Below, one piece after another: positions 23,537 through 35,500 of a stretch of 64,000 nt of DNA (position 1 is its first letter; every line of letters starts with the position of its first letter). Position numbers and translations under genes: made by a program. This stretch comes from Gibbula magus (lineage: Eukaryota > Mollusca > Gastropoda > Trochida > Trochidae). The notes under the pieces were generated by a model. That model saw only the letters and a list, made by a program, of their open reading frames with translations. It did not search any database and was not told where the DNA came from. The DNA lies in the NCBI GenBank assembly GCA_936450465.1, contig OW388291.1, forward strand, positions 73,314,436 to 73,378,435, read 5' to 3'.

Positions 23537-25085
23537 TTATTGTTCGGGTTTTTTTTTAGCACGTTTTATCTGTCGTTCCTCCTTTTCCTTTAGTTGTTTC
23601 TCTTTTAGCCGCTTCGCTTCCCGTTTATCGTTCATAACTTGCTCACTTGTCAAATTCTGTGACCTGTGATGACACGTCTTTTTGATTTGCAGGTAGATTG
23701 TGTGGACTCAACCTTTGGAATTGAGAAGATTTTGTCTTACTCAGCATTCCAATTAACGAGTTTGGAACCACCATTGGACAGATCACTGAGTATGGAAGTA
23801 GCAGAGAACTCCTCAATTGAGACGCAACAGGGGGTGACATTGGGGAAATTGGAAGGTCTACTTCGTCCTGGAGTAAAGAAAGCGCTAAGTTCGCCAAATC
23901 AGCTTCTTCTGTTTCAGTGTTCAATTCTGCTAATGTTTTTTTAGCAGAAATTGAAGCTGAAGTTGAAGAAACTGATTCGCTGACTGCAGAAGGAGAGATG
24001 GGATCGACCTGAGGCTTATCAAAACTTGTCAAAGCGCCAGTCGTTGCTTGAGGTTGAGTTTGTGAAGATGCAGATGTCTCATTTGGCTTATCGAAAGGGG
24101 GGCTTGGTGTGAAGAGAGACTCTGATACAGCTTTTGGGTTGAATGGGTGGATACCTGTGGATCTAAAGCCTGCAATGATGTTTGATTGATTGAAAGATTC
24201 ATTCCACGCAGTTTTGAACACACGGGGCCATGTGGTTTTATTTATGGTGTTTGTTGGGTGAGATGCGAGAAACTCAGAGCAAGATCTGTTGTATGCTTTT
24301 GAGAAAGGACCGAAAACAGATTTGTCGAGAGGCTGCAGTGCGTGTGTAGTGTGAGGGGGTAAAGCCAAAATGGTGATGTTTTCCTTCACCGCATACTCCA
24401 ACAAACCAATAACTACATGTGAGCTATGAGAATCCAAAATAAGCAGTTGTGGTCTCTCCGGACCACAGTTTGGAAGAAATTAAGACATTGGAAAACCATT
24501 CTTGTCCCAGAATATCGTTCATCCAAGCTTTCTCTTGATAGGTCCAGATGGTTTCTTCTGGAGCATCGAGAGTGGCAAAGGAGTGTAGTGACCGCTGAGT
24601 TTTGCCTTTGACTACGCACATGGGTGGCATAGCACACCCACCTGCGTTGACACAAGCCAAAACTGTTATATTTTCTCTCGAGTTCGAAACACGACTCAAG
24701 AGACTGCGCCTGCCCTTCCCTGCAAGAACCTTTGAAGGTGTGTGTTCAAACTGTTTCCCTGTTTCGTCAAGATTCCAGACTGAGTGGGGCTTTTTAGCTA
24801 GACCTAAGTCAGTGATAATATCTCCTAATTCTTTAAAATATTTCTCAACAACAACAGAATTGAGCATTCGTGCCCTCGAAGTTGACAACTTTTCTGGTCG
24901 TCTCATCACAAGCTCTGGGTGACGTTTCTTCAACCCTGCAAACCAGTCGTTACTAGGGATTCCATGCTTAAAAACTTTGTCGTCTGTAAGACGGGAAACC
25001 TTTAGCAGCAGCTGCCTCTTGTTTATTTGAAAATGATTAACGGAATAAACGATTTTAAGTAATACAAAATCGTTTCCTTATTTTT
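23537..25085 (-). pseudogene. Broken pogo/Tigger (DDE_1) transposase
   Basis: Translated pieces read like a CENP-B/Jerky/Tigger transposase. A segment with KHGIPSNDWFAGLKKRHPEL fits the end of the DNA-binding part. VWNLDETG carries the first catalytic Asp, LLILDSHSSH the second, and ALQPLDKSVFGPF the third. Residues such as FRSTGIHPFNP mark the end of the catalytic domain. At least two frameshifts interrupt it: one near 24480, just before the second Asp, and one near 23660, before a Lys/Glu-rich tail that stops at 23537. The usual N-terminal helix-turn-helix is not seen. It is inactive as it stands. Confidence 0.8.
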
Positions 25086-25107
25086 CTGACCTGACCACGA
25101 ACTCTAT

Positions 25108-25111
25108 AGAT

Positions 25112-25165
<54 letters not shown>

Positions 25166-25290
25166 TTGAAAAGACCGATATACTGGTCGAAATGAGCTCA
25201 TCGTATTAAAGAAGATTGATCCAGTCAAACCCATCTGATGTTTACTCTTTTCTATATATAACCTTACTTCACGTGAGAAACGACTCATTC

Positions 25291-25342
<52 letters not shown>
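25108..25342. repeat. Two AT dinucleotide microsatellites
   Basis: Long (TA)n tracts lie at about 25116-25156 and 25297-25342, within the inner transposon. The spacer between them is unremarkable. Confidence 0.9.
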
Positions 25343-25344
<2 letters not shown>

Positions 25345-27790
25345 TTTAACAAGTGTTATAATTACGATCTCGGTCTCAGACTTCAGTTTATTTCTTCTTC
25401 TCTGTTAACCTTCAGGGGTCTGAATAATACATATGTACAAAAAACATTGGTTTAATTCCGACCACTTTTAATTAGTAAAAAATATCCGCTAAATAGAACG
25501 CAATTACATAAAATATATGTGAATTATGACCATATAGTGGATTTCGAACATATCATTGTTCACTACATTTAATTGGGTTTGTGATGGTATACCTCAGTAA
25601 TAGATTGTGCATGATGTGTTCTCTGACAGCGATGTTCAATGACAGCGATAGCAGACGCCCGGAAGCAGAGGGCGCGCATTGAACCACGTGTGTCTCAGCA
25701 GCCACTCGGTTGTAACGATCGAGTCGATTGGTTTTTAAAAATAGATAACCCTTCCATTTATTTCCGGGGTCGACGTACTTGAAACACATCTATGAGATGA
25801 TTTGATTGGAATAAATTGAAAGGGGTCGGATTTACCCGTGGGGTCGGAATATTGCTAACCTACCCTAAAGTTCGTAAAACAAACCTGCGATTGCAATTTT
25901 AAAACATGTTTCCAAAGTAATAGATCCCGTCTGTGACGTCTGTTGATCGTAGCAGACGACTTGTAAAATTCACACCATTTTCAAAATCCGTCCCGTAGAA
26001 TGCATACGAATAGTTAAAATATATATAAAAATGAAATCATTTCATTCCAAATAACTTTACTAAAGCTGAAAGTTACATGCGGTGTGTTGTGCATTGTTCA
26101 CTGACATGTCACACTTTCACCTTTGGGCCAAGTCTACAGAGATGTCAAGTTTAGTGCCACACTCGGCTCGTTCGAACTTGAATATAGCCTACTATCTTCC
26201 TAAAGACAACTTAAACGAATATAACAACACTTTGATACGTCGTCTGTCGGGATTTATTTTTTTATGCGAAACATAATAAAAGTTAAATGTGAATATGTTT
26301 TTATTTATCATCATGTTTCATTCCAATCCCATATGAATATATAGGCCTTCATATCTAATTTTATAACATATTTACATTCATAAACAACTAAATTTAAGGG
26401 ACATATCTTATTGGTGAGGTCACAAATATATGTTTTTCAATTGAGAATTATCAACTAGCGAAAATAATCAGTTTAAGGTCAATCAGTTCAGTATAACGAA
26501 ACCATTCAAAGTCGTGATCTTGATTGAAAACCGGACAATGGACCTTGGCTTGCTGCCGCCAAGAAGAAACTGTAATAAGGTAGATAGACAGGCAGATTTG
26601 CTTCCATACCGTTAAATAGGTCGTAACAAGTTAAAAAAAACAACCCATCCAATCTGTTTCATAAAATTGTATTTGTCTGAAATACGTGAAAACAAACGAC
26701 ATGTGCTGATTTCAGTTCAAATTATTTCACTCAACTTGTATATTCACCCCCAATCGCCAAATACATCATTATTTCTAGTTTCTAATTAAAATCGAGCAAC
26801 ATCATTATACATGTGCAGAAAGCGAAACTACACGTTCCATTTAAGTTTCCAAAATTACGTTTGACTAATTGACGCGCACCACACGCAATGCATTGTCCGG
26901 TTTTCGATCATAAATCACTTCTTTTACCTTCATATCGTCAATATACTAAGTCGACTAAGATCAAAATGGCAATTTTCGGTAACAGTCGGACCTTCCCGAT
27001 AAATTAACACATTTTATACCGTTTGGCAAATGTGACCCCAAACAACACAATGTAGGCCTACTTACGTGAGATAGAGTAATAATGTCGGCTACTACACATG
27101 TAGGCCCCTATAATTTGAAACACTTTATAACCCCAAAATATATCACACAAACTTATCATGTATCTTTAAAAGAGATTTTATTTGTAGATGTTGATGGTTT
27201 GGGCCAGATGTGTAGCCAAAGTTGTGAACGACGTGGAATCTGCGTACTGGAGACGTGATGGTCTACACCACGCAACAGTCACACCCATTGTGATCTGAGT
27301 TGACAGTGATATCAGTGACAGAAGTGACAGTGAATATTCAGAAGAAGAGTTTTGAGATTGTTCCTGGGACTGTCTGCAGGGATAAATTTACCTGCGAGTC
27401 CTGCTTCATTTACTCACAAAATTTGAAAATGACTCATAGAAATTTAAACTGCGAGTCCCTGAGATGCAAGGTTTTTATTTATACCAATAGGATTATTGTG
27501 GAGGAACTCGCTTTTATTTCCTGGGACTCTTAAAAGCTAAAAGTCATATTTGTAGATGAATCACTGCTTTCTGCTGTGTTCGGCTGTTACAGTCATTGTA
27601 ATGACTCCCTGTGTAATGAGATCATTTTGAGATGTACAAAGGCAACAACAATCGTATGATACGTTGTTAAGCAACTGTTTTATTACGTTATATAAAATCA
27701 TCAAAATTATATCACGAGTTGGTACGTACAAATAAATAAGACAGATGGAAAAAACAGTTTTAGTAATTGTTCTTGTGTTTCACTTTAATA

Positions 27791-27880
27791 ATGAATTCAT
27801 CGGTATGTGAGATTGAGTGGATAACATGCGACAGGTGTGATGAGTGGTTTCAAATGCGATGTGTGTGTAGAGAGAGTTAA
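27791..27880 (+). pseudogene. PHD-finger-like remnant
   Basis: A 29-codon frame reads ...EIEWITCDRCDEWFQMRCVC and stops. The pattern W-I-x-C-D-x-C-x-x-W-F-x-x-x-C is the second half of a PHD zinc finger, often found at the C-terminus of pogo/Tigger-like transposases in invertebrates. The first Cys/His pairs are missing. It lies inside the outer TA-flanked element and is probably its transposase tail. Confidence 0.5.
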
Positions 27881-29130
27881 CGGATCAGTTTTCTGCAATA
27901 TGTCCGTGATAGAGAATTGATGAAATGAGATATGATATTGATAAAAATGGATGAATTAATCTGGTTGAGGAAACCACTGATCAAGAAATCGGAATTTAAA
28001 GTTGCTGAGGCATTAGCCTAGTATAGAGTTTATTCTGTGTAATCATCTTGAAAGGTGTAATTAAAATTTAATTGTGCACTTGAAGTAAGTTCTCTGTATT
28101 ATTTTCAAAGTGTTTCTCGACTTGGTCTCTACACAACAATTACATACTCTTTGAAACATATATTATGGTAAGTATGATTCATTCTACACAGCATTTATTC
28201 CGCATAAACACACAACAAACGGCAGACGTCCGGAAGGATGAAATACGGTGAGTCAACGACAATCCAAGCAAATGACAACAACCTATTTTATTTTTAAAAT
28301 TTACAATTAGTAAATAAAAGCATAACCAAACTTTCCTACTATGTAATACGACGACAGCTTCTTTAAAAATAATTGTTTTTGCAGAAGTAATAAAACATGA
28401 AAGACAACCCATATTAAGGAACAATAAAGTTGAAGTACTTCATTATCAGGTATCACCAGGTTACGTGATAACGTTACCCGGTCTTAGAAAACATCGCATG
28501 CGTACGCATTCAAATGATAATATATCACTGTTCGATACCTCTATATAACATGATGGTGAATATATATATAAATGATCTGTCTTGTTCTACAATCTAATTA
28601 TATGATACGAATAGCTCTACATGTTATGCATCGCATTGAAAGCAATAGATATTACATTTCATCAGATACATTCAGTACGATTTGACTATTTGAAGAAACG
28701 AATGAGGTGGGGGAAAAAGCGTCCGTAAAATCAGCTAATGACGGCTATTGTCAACATTCACAACAACTTGGTTTCGTTGGTTAAGTATAATTTTTAGACC
28801 AAATTTCATTTATGAAATGTGTACAAGTTGTCAATGTTTAATAGGAGATAGATTTATAACCAATTAATTTTACGTCGGGTGAAATACATTGAAAATTCGG
28901 AAATGGCGATAAACTGGTCCTGTTAGTTGTTTGGAAAGCACAATATGCACAATCGCACTTCCGCTTGGTCGCGAATCGGAAATATGCGATCGGCAACTGT
29001 AAACAAGTAGGAAACATCGGTGAATAGCCAATCTATCATGAAAATAAATCGTGTTCCATTTGGTTGAAAAACATTTGAGTAATTCGCTAAAAACCGCTAA
29101 AAAATGGCGATAATTGGTCGGCAGCCAGTA

Positions 29131-29924
29131 GAGTCAACTCGTTACCTAGCTATTAAATGTTCAACGACACATCGGACATAATTAGACAGTTATTTTAGAA
29201 TAACAACAAAAGTTTGCAAGCTCTTATATATAATTTGATATTTTCAAAAATATATGTTTACCATGTCTTATCTTGCAGTGAGTACTCATCAGTGTCCTGG
29301 ATGGTATATTTTGGGAGAAATTGTAATAGTTTGCTTGTTTTATAATTGTACTCAAATGTTCACAAGCAATGAGATGAATAGACAATCTCTTGACCACAAT
29401 ATTCATTGTGCTGAACTCCTCTGAATCAGCTGGATTACTTCGTAGAAACGAAACCGATCCAAGTGTCTTTAATCTGAAATTGAAATATATTAGTTCATTT
29501 TCATACTACTGCATTATGATGAATTTTACATGTTATACAACTATTTACATTAATTCTCATTATGTGGCTATCACTCATTTAATATCCCAACATATTAATT
29601 CAGCCAAGGTGATATACGTCCTTGATTCAGCATAACAGTGAATAAAAAAGTTTTATCTTAGGCAAAATTATAAATTATGATTTTTTTTATTCAATTCTGT
29701 TTTTATTGCTCATCTGAACACTTTTCATTTACACTAGTTATTTTTCCCTCCTGCCTTTTGACATTTTGCTCCCAAAAATCTGTAAACAAAGTAACTAATT
29801 TTGCCTGACCTTAGTAGTTTGTCTAGATATTTTAAATATTCATATATAAGTGTATTGTATAATGAAATCCTTCATTTCATAGCTATATAAATGTACAAAT
29901 ACACTTGGATTACTTTCATTTCAG
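29131..29924. other. Upstream flank of the DMAC1-like gene
   Basis: AT-rich with no supported gene. TTTCATTTCAG at 29914-29924 looks like a splice acceptor 12 bases before the ATG at 29937. A non-coding first exon of the DMAC1-like gene may therefore lie further upstream. Confidence 0.4.
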
Positions 29925-29936
29925 ATTGAGTTCAAA

Positions 29937-32222
29937 ATGGATTATCTCAAGTCAATACTTGGTGATGGAAAATCACAGAAGTCACAGTTAGCAACCGGTC
30001 AAGAAAGTCAACAAAAAGAAGAGAGAAATGTTGAAAAAATAAATTCAAAATCTCCTGAAATCATTGGAAGCAACAAAAACAATTCATCTCAAATTGATTT
30101 AGCACCTTCTCTTGATAAATGGGACTCATTAGAGAAAAGTTTCAGGGGTGCAGCAAAGAGAGTTATCCCCCTTGAAGACGACGATTGTCTCAGTTGCAAG
30201 CTGATTGGCACGACTGCGCTGTGGGGGTGTAGTGCCTTCATTTTGAGAGGAGGTTATAAATTCCGAAAGACTCAAACTGGTTTCAAGAAGGTCACTTCAT
30301 TTATGGGCTATTCAACATTTGCTTTTGGTAAGGATAGTAAATTGTAATTAAAAACTTTCGAAAAGGGACAGTGCGAGAAGGGGTTGGGGGTGTTTTTAAT
30401 AAAGACAAAATTCGGGGGGATACTTTATGTTCTTATTCCTTATATTCTTAGTTCTATTAAAATTAACACAGTTTGAGGTAATATTTTGGTGGTTTTAGAT
30501 TCGAAAAATGCATTCAAAAGAAAACCAATGTCAATGAATTCATTCATTGTCAATACAAGTGGGAAAAGTTACTGTTGATCAGTATAATAATTTATTGTGT
30601 TGCAAAGATGAATAATCTAATAATAAGTGAGTTTAATATTAAGTTGTATATATACAGCGTTTCCTGAAATTTTAGCTCGTCAGGCCTGAAAGGTCAGATA
30701 GGCTTATAGCATGGGCTGTCATCCATCAGTCTTCATCCCCCCAAAGAACCAGTAATGCTTGAAAGCTAAAATTTTGAGAAATATCTTCTTTGTTGCATGG
30801 AGACGCATATTACATTTCATTACCCTACTTCCAAAAATAAGGGCGTGGCAGGGGTGCAATCTTGTGGTGCACCATTTTGATGACTAAGATATCTCCCTTT
30901 GATAAAACTGTCAATGTAATCGTATCTGCTGGTCCCTGAAAATATTGGAATATCTTGAGCCAGGGTGCAATCCTGGATTATTCCATTTAACCAGTTCAGA
31001 GATGGATCCTGTAAATTGACTACCAAGAATTGTCTGGCAAAAATAATAAAATAATATCAAAAGGAAAAGTTTTATTTATTTTCAAACATGTCTATCAATC
31101 AACAAATTATAACAGCAAATAATAATTGAAATTGTATTGTAACATGATTTCGGTGTATCCTTGATTCTGATTGGTTGATTTGCCTATGTTGAATGACAAT
31201 GAATACCCGCAAATTACTTGGGACGAATCACCGCGAACATATACATCATGTTCACAAGATCCGACCCGACTCAAAATTTTATTTTTCTATTTCTCTTAAT
31301 ATGTGCCCCTTACTCAAATATGACAGGTGGCATTGTCATTTTCTAACTTGTGTATAGCAGTATATATAATAGGTAACAAATAACTCTCAAACTTAATCAA
31401 TTTCAAGTAAATAAAATGTTTTCAACTAGTAAGATTTCTCCAAGTTTGACGCCTTCTTCCATGCGGCTGTGTTTACCGAATGCCGTGACCATGGCATGAC
31501 GTCATAGTGATCAATCGTTTTGACGTCACAATGCTAGCGTCATTGTCACAATGGGTTAGGGCAAGTTTAAGATTTTTGTTCCTAGGTATTTTACTGTGCT
31601 GATGTCGTAGACAAATGTTTATCGCCATCTAAAAGGATACGTGAATATTGTGAAGTGAACATAGTCGAGCGACACTGTTTGAGCTTATGTGTAAATTGTC
31701 GCTAATGTACAAATTACGCCGAGTATTTACATTTGTTTTGACCCGAACACACCTCTTACAAAAATTGACAGGCGCGAAGTCCTTTCCACTCAGATAGGTA
31801 CAAAAAGAGAGTTCGTTTCAAAACGTCTGATAACTAACGGTCATGTTACAATATCGATAAATAGTTGCGTTTGTAAAATTTCCGGGATTCATTGCTATTC
31901 AACACCCGCAAATTTCAGCGTTTAAAACCTCCGGCTAACGCCGTCGGTTTTAAACTAAATTTGCGGGTGTTGAATAGCAATGAATCCCGGAAATTTTACA
32001 AACGCAACCATTTATCTTATAAACGCATTTGTTTAATTTTTATTTTAGATGATTAATTAAACTTTTTTGCTATTTCCAGGTTTGTTTCTGCTTGGAACAG
32101 CAAGATTGTTTGACTTGAGTATATTTGATAAAAAGACGGACAAAACTTTTGGTCAGATGACAATGGAGGATTGGCAAAAGCTCAAAAGTCTCTTCAGTAA
32201 AGAGCCAGAAAGCAAAGAGTGA
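29937..32222 (+). CDS. DMAC1/TMEM261-like small membrane protein, 2 exons
   Basis: Exons 29937-30327 and 32080-32222 join through GTAAGG...TTTCCAG in phase 1 and give 177 residues. A hydrophilic, Lys/Gln/Ser-rich N-terminus (1-80) precedes DDDCLSCKLIG with a Cys84-x2-Cys87 pair. A first membrane span follows at about 88-104, then a basic loop GYKFRKTQTGFKK, and a second span at about 121-141 crossing the exon junction. The Cys-x2-Cys before two closely spaced spans is the pattern of DMAC1 (distal membrane-arm assembly component of mitochondrial complex I). The human protein is shorter (about 110 residues), so the N-terminal extension is lineage-specific or the call is wrong. The start ATG has an in-context AAAATGG. 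The intron carries a 160-bp palindrome. Confidence 0.6.
30674..30740 (+). repeat. Truncated head of a pearl-like repeat (DMAC1-like intron)
   Basis: TTTAGCTCGTCAGGCCTGAA, a Gly-Cys-rich head related to 1858-1910, is followed by only a short related stretch. It appears to be a truncated copy. Confidence 0.5.
31856..32016. repeat. 160-bp palindrome in the DMAC1-like intron
   Basis: Left arm from GATAAATAGTTGCG and right arm to CGCAACCATTTATC are reverse complements over about 60 bp with one mismatch. The centre (GTTTAAAACC...GGTTTTAAAC) is also palindromic. It lies 64 bases before the exon 2 acceptor, so pre-mRNA would form a long hairpin next to the splice site. Confidence 0.75.
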
Positions 32223-32517
32223 ACTTACGAGATATACAAAATAGACGTTAAAAAACTAACAATGAGTATGGTGCAAATGATGTATGGATCTTCAGATTGT
32301 TTTCAAGAAATTCACGTGAAGATGACGAAGATGTAGCTAAACAGTGATGATTAAATTTTCATGGATAAGTTACATCATACCTCAAGAAATATGATTGAAT
32401 CCAGCAAAGTTGTGTAACATGGTGTAATATTCTCTTGTCATTCTGTTGGAGTAAAGTTTTTATGTAAACAAGAAAATGACCAAGATTGTTGTGGAAATTG
32501 CTATTTTTTTCTTAGGT

Positions 32518-32523
32518 ATTAAA
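32518..32523 (+). terminator. Candidate polyadenylation signal ATTAAA of the DMAC1-like gene
   Basis: ATTAAA occurs about 295 bases after the stop and is followed by a T/GT-rich stretch (CCTTGTTTTATTTGTC). It is a common variant hexamer. No canonical AATAAA was noticed between the stop and this site. Confidence 0.35.
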
Positions 32524-32596
32524 TTATATATAATTTGCCTTTCCTTGTTTTATTTGTCTTTTTTTCAGCAAACACAATCATTCACCATAGTGTTTT

Positions 32597-35500
32597 AACT
32601 GTCAAAAAATAGAGCCATGGCCTCTGTAGCTCATCAGGAGATAATAAGTGGGGTATGTTATGGAGTGGGCTTTATAGCAATGGTCAGATAATGGAATGAA
32701 GTAATAAGAATCTAGGCAGTGAAACGATTAAAGCAGTTTAAAAATATTTTGTTACCATAACTTTGCCAATCTGCTATTTATATGTGTTGAAAGAGCAACA
32801 CAAAGTTGCACAGAAACATGTTATTTGTTATAAAATGTTAGTATGACAATATATGCATAGATAATAAATGCGAAAGATGTTTTTGTTTTAAAGTGTTTGT
32901 TTTGTAGCTTGGAAATAAATTGCTGGTATCAAACATATTATAATGTGGTGGAGAGATAATACTATTTTTTAATATCCTACACACATTATATAATAATGAA
33001 CATACAATTCTTTGCATACAGTTCACCACTGTCAGCTAGTACAATATCGGCCTGGGGCTGTAGAAGAAAATGAAAAAAACCTTTTTAGGTCATGACCCTT
33101 GCTAATTATAAGACATTGCCAAGTCATCAATTTTTTATTATCAAAATTGGTTACACATTAATCCACATTGATTATATATATCATAGAGCTTTTCATTATA
33201 TTGTTTTAATTCTTAATTGCATTCTGGAAATATCAACATTTATTAGCAGCTCCGACTAAGTCGGAGCTGCTATCAGTTTTTGCGCAGTTTCTGTCGCCGC
33301 CGCCGCCGCACGCGCGTTTTGTATTCGCTATTACTTTTTTCCTAGAGGGTTTTGAGAACTCATATACATAACTTCTTACTTATGCCCCTGGGGAATTTTT
33401 TTGACATGTTCATATTCAAGGTCAAAGGTCAAGGTCACAAGTTCTGAAATCGCTAAAAAAATCCTTGTAAACACGATAACTTGAAAAATATTTGTACTAT
33501 CAGGCTCTTATTTGGTGTACATTAACTATGGAGAAAGGCCAAGATTTGAAAAGGTTTTCGCTAACATCCGTCAAAGGTCAAGGTCACAGCGAGGGCACGA
33601 CTTAAGCATGCTTTTGCGAAAATGTCTTATTTCAACTATTAACACTTTAAATCATTAAATGATTGTTATACACAATGAAAAGTGATCACTGATTGTGTGA
33701 CCTTGAATTTAAAAGGTCAAGGTCACGAAATATGGTCAAGGTCACCAGTTCTGAAATCTCTAAATAACCTTTTCCCAAGGTTTTAACACCTCATATACAT
33801 AGCTTCTTTCTTATAAACCTGGTGGATGATTTTGACATGTTCACATTCAAGGTCAAAGGTCAAGGTCATGAGTTCTGAAATCGCTAAAATAATCCTTGTA
33901 AACACGATAACTTGAAAAATATTTGTAGTATCAGGCTCTTATTTGGTGTACATCAACTATGGAGAAAGGCCAAGATTTGAAAAGGTTTTCGCTAACATCC
34001 GTCAAAGGTCAAGGTCACAGCGAGGGCACGACTTAAGCATGCTTTTGCGAAAATGTCTTATTTCAACTATTAACACTTTGAATCATTAAATGATTGTTAT
34101 ACACAATGAAAAGTGATCACTGATTGAGTGACCTTGAATTTTAAAGGTCAAGGTCACGAGATAGGGTCAAGGTCACCAGTTCTGAAATCACTTAATAACT
34201 TTTTTCCATGAAGGTATCAACACCTCATATATATAGCTTCTTTCTTGTACACCTGGGGAAACATTTTGATATGCTCACATTCAAGGTCAAAGGTCAAGGT
34301 CATGAGTTCTGAAATCACTACAAAAATCCTTGTAAACACGATAACTTCAACAACTTCTGTGCTATCAGCCCCTAACTTGGTATATATCAACTATGGAGAA
34401 AGACCAAGATTTGAATACGTTTTTGCTAAAATCTGTCAAAGGTCAAGGTCACAACAAGGTCACAACTTAAGCGTGCTATTGTGAATATGCCTTATGTTAA
34501 CAATGAGCACTATTGAGTCATTGCATGATTGTTATACACAATGAAAAGTAATCATTGATGGTGTGACCTTGAACGTTAAGTTCAAGGTCATGAGATTTTG
34601 GTTAAGGCAATGTTAATCTTTTGATCTAATTTTGAAATCAGAAATAGTTTTTAAGAACAAAGTTGTGAAAAGTGACCCCAGTGATGATTCAACTTGTTAG
34701 AATAACTTGAATAATGAAAAACATTTTGTCCAAAAAAATTCCAATTTTATTTATGCTGAGGAGAAGGCGGAACAGGGAAAGGCGAGACCCAAAGTTTCGG
34801 AGCTGCTCTGCTTTTGCGGTGTCCCGCAAACGCTCTTCTAGTTACATAATGAATAGGAGGCTCAGTTTTTGAAAATCCCATTTCTCATAGGCTCCATTTC
34901 AATATTTGATAAAATGGTGATATTCTATGAATAAATTCTTTTTTTTTAGAATCAGTTTAAGACTAAAGCAGTCTCGCACACAGTCTACAACACAGTGCTG
35001 CACAGTAGTTTGAAGTAACCTGAAACCTCTGTGTTGTTATCAGTTTTCATCCTTCTGCCAGGCAGCGGTCACCCCCAGGTCAACACAATGCAATTACATA
35101 ACATGCAGACACTGGACTCACAGCCAGTAAAATTTATATGTTAGATGTTGTTTTTCCTACAATTAATTATTTTTCTATACTGGAGAAGAAGATGAAAATA
35201 GGTGTGGTGTCACAATCTCATGTAGCTACTTATTTTATAGTCCTATGCTATCACCAGTCATCACCACAGTCATATATATCTCATATAAAATAAAACAAAT
35301 TTAATTCCTCTTCAAGTTATTCCTTCAAAGGGTATTCAGTAGTTCTCATTTCAAATAGATTCACATTAAACATGTCCATAATGTAGACATTTATCTTATT
35401 TCTTGTTCCTATTGAATACTGGCTGAAGTGCACATAAAATCTCAGAAATATGGTGTACATTGAAATAGGCTTTTAGGTTATGATCCCTGTGACCCATATT

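Larger units (their letters stand above)
21992..25865 (-). mobile_element. Inner 3.9-kb pogo/Tigger-like transposon
   Basis: Terminal repeats match at 22 of 26 positions (left GGGTACATTCGCC..., right GGGTAGGTTAGCA..., both continuing ATATTCCGACCCC). TA flanks both ends (21990-21991, 25866-25867). Subterminal ATTCCGACC-type motifs recur at about 22188-22275 on the left and 25455 and 25822-25850 on the right. It encodes a degraded DDE transposase on the minus strand (23537-25085) and is itself host to a TTAA MITE. Confidence 0.8.
21455..29128 (+). mobile_element. Outer 7.7-kb TA-flanked pogo-like transposon remnant
   Basis: CTGGCTGCCGACC at 21455 and its reverse complement ending at 29128 are flanked by TA (21453-21454 and 29129-29130). 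Behind each terminus is a subterminal motif, CCARTTATCGCC, repeated (left near 21466 and 21488; right near 28905 and 29104). Removing the inner element leaves about 3.8 kb. A PHD-like remnant at 27791-27880 and an acidic frame near 27300-27353 (plus strand) suggest it once encoded a pogo/Tigger-type transposase, now eroded. Other stretches (25868-27270, 27885-28890) show nothing recognisable. Confidence 0.6.
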
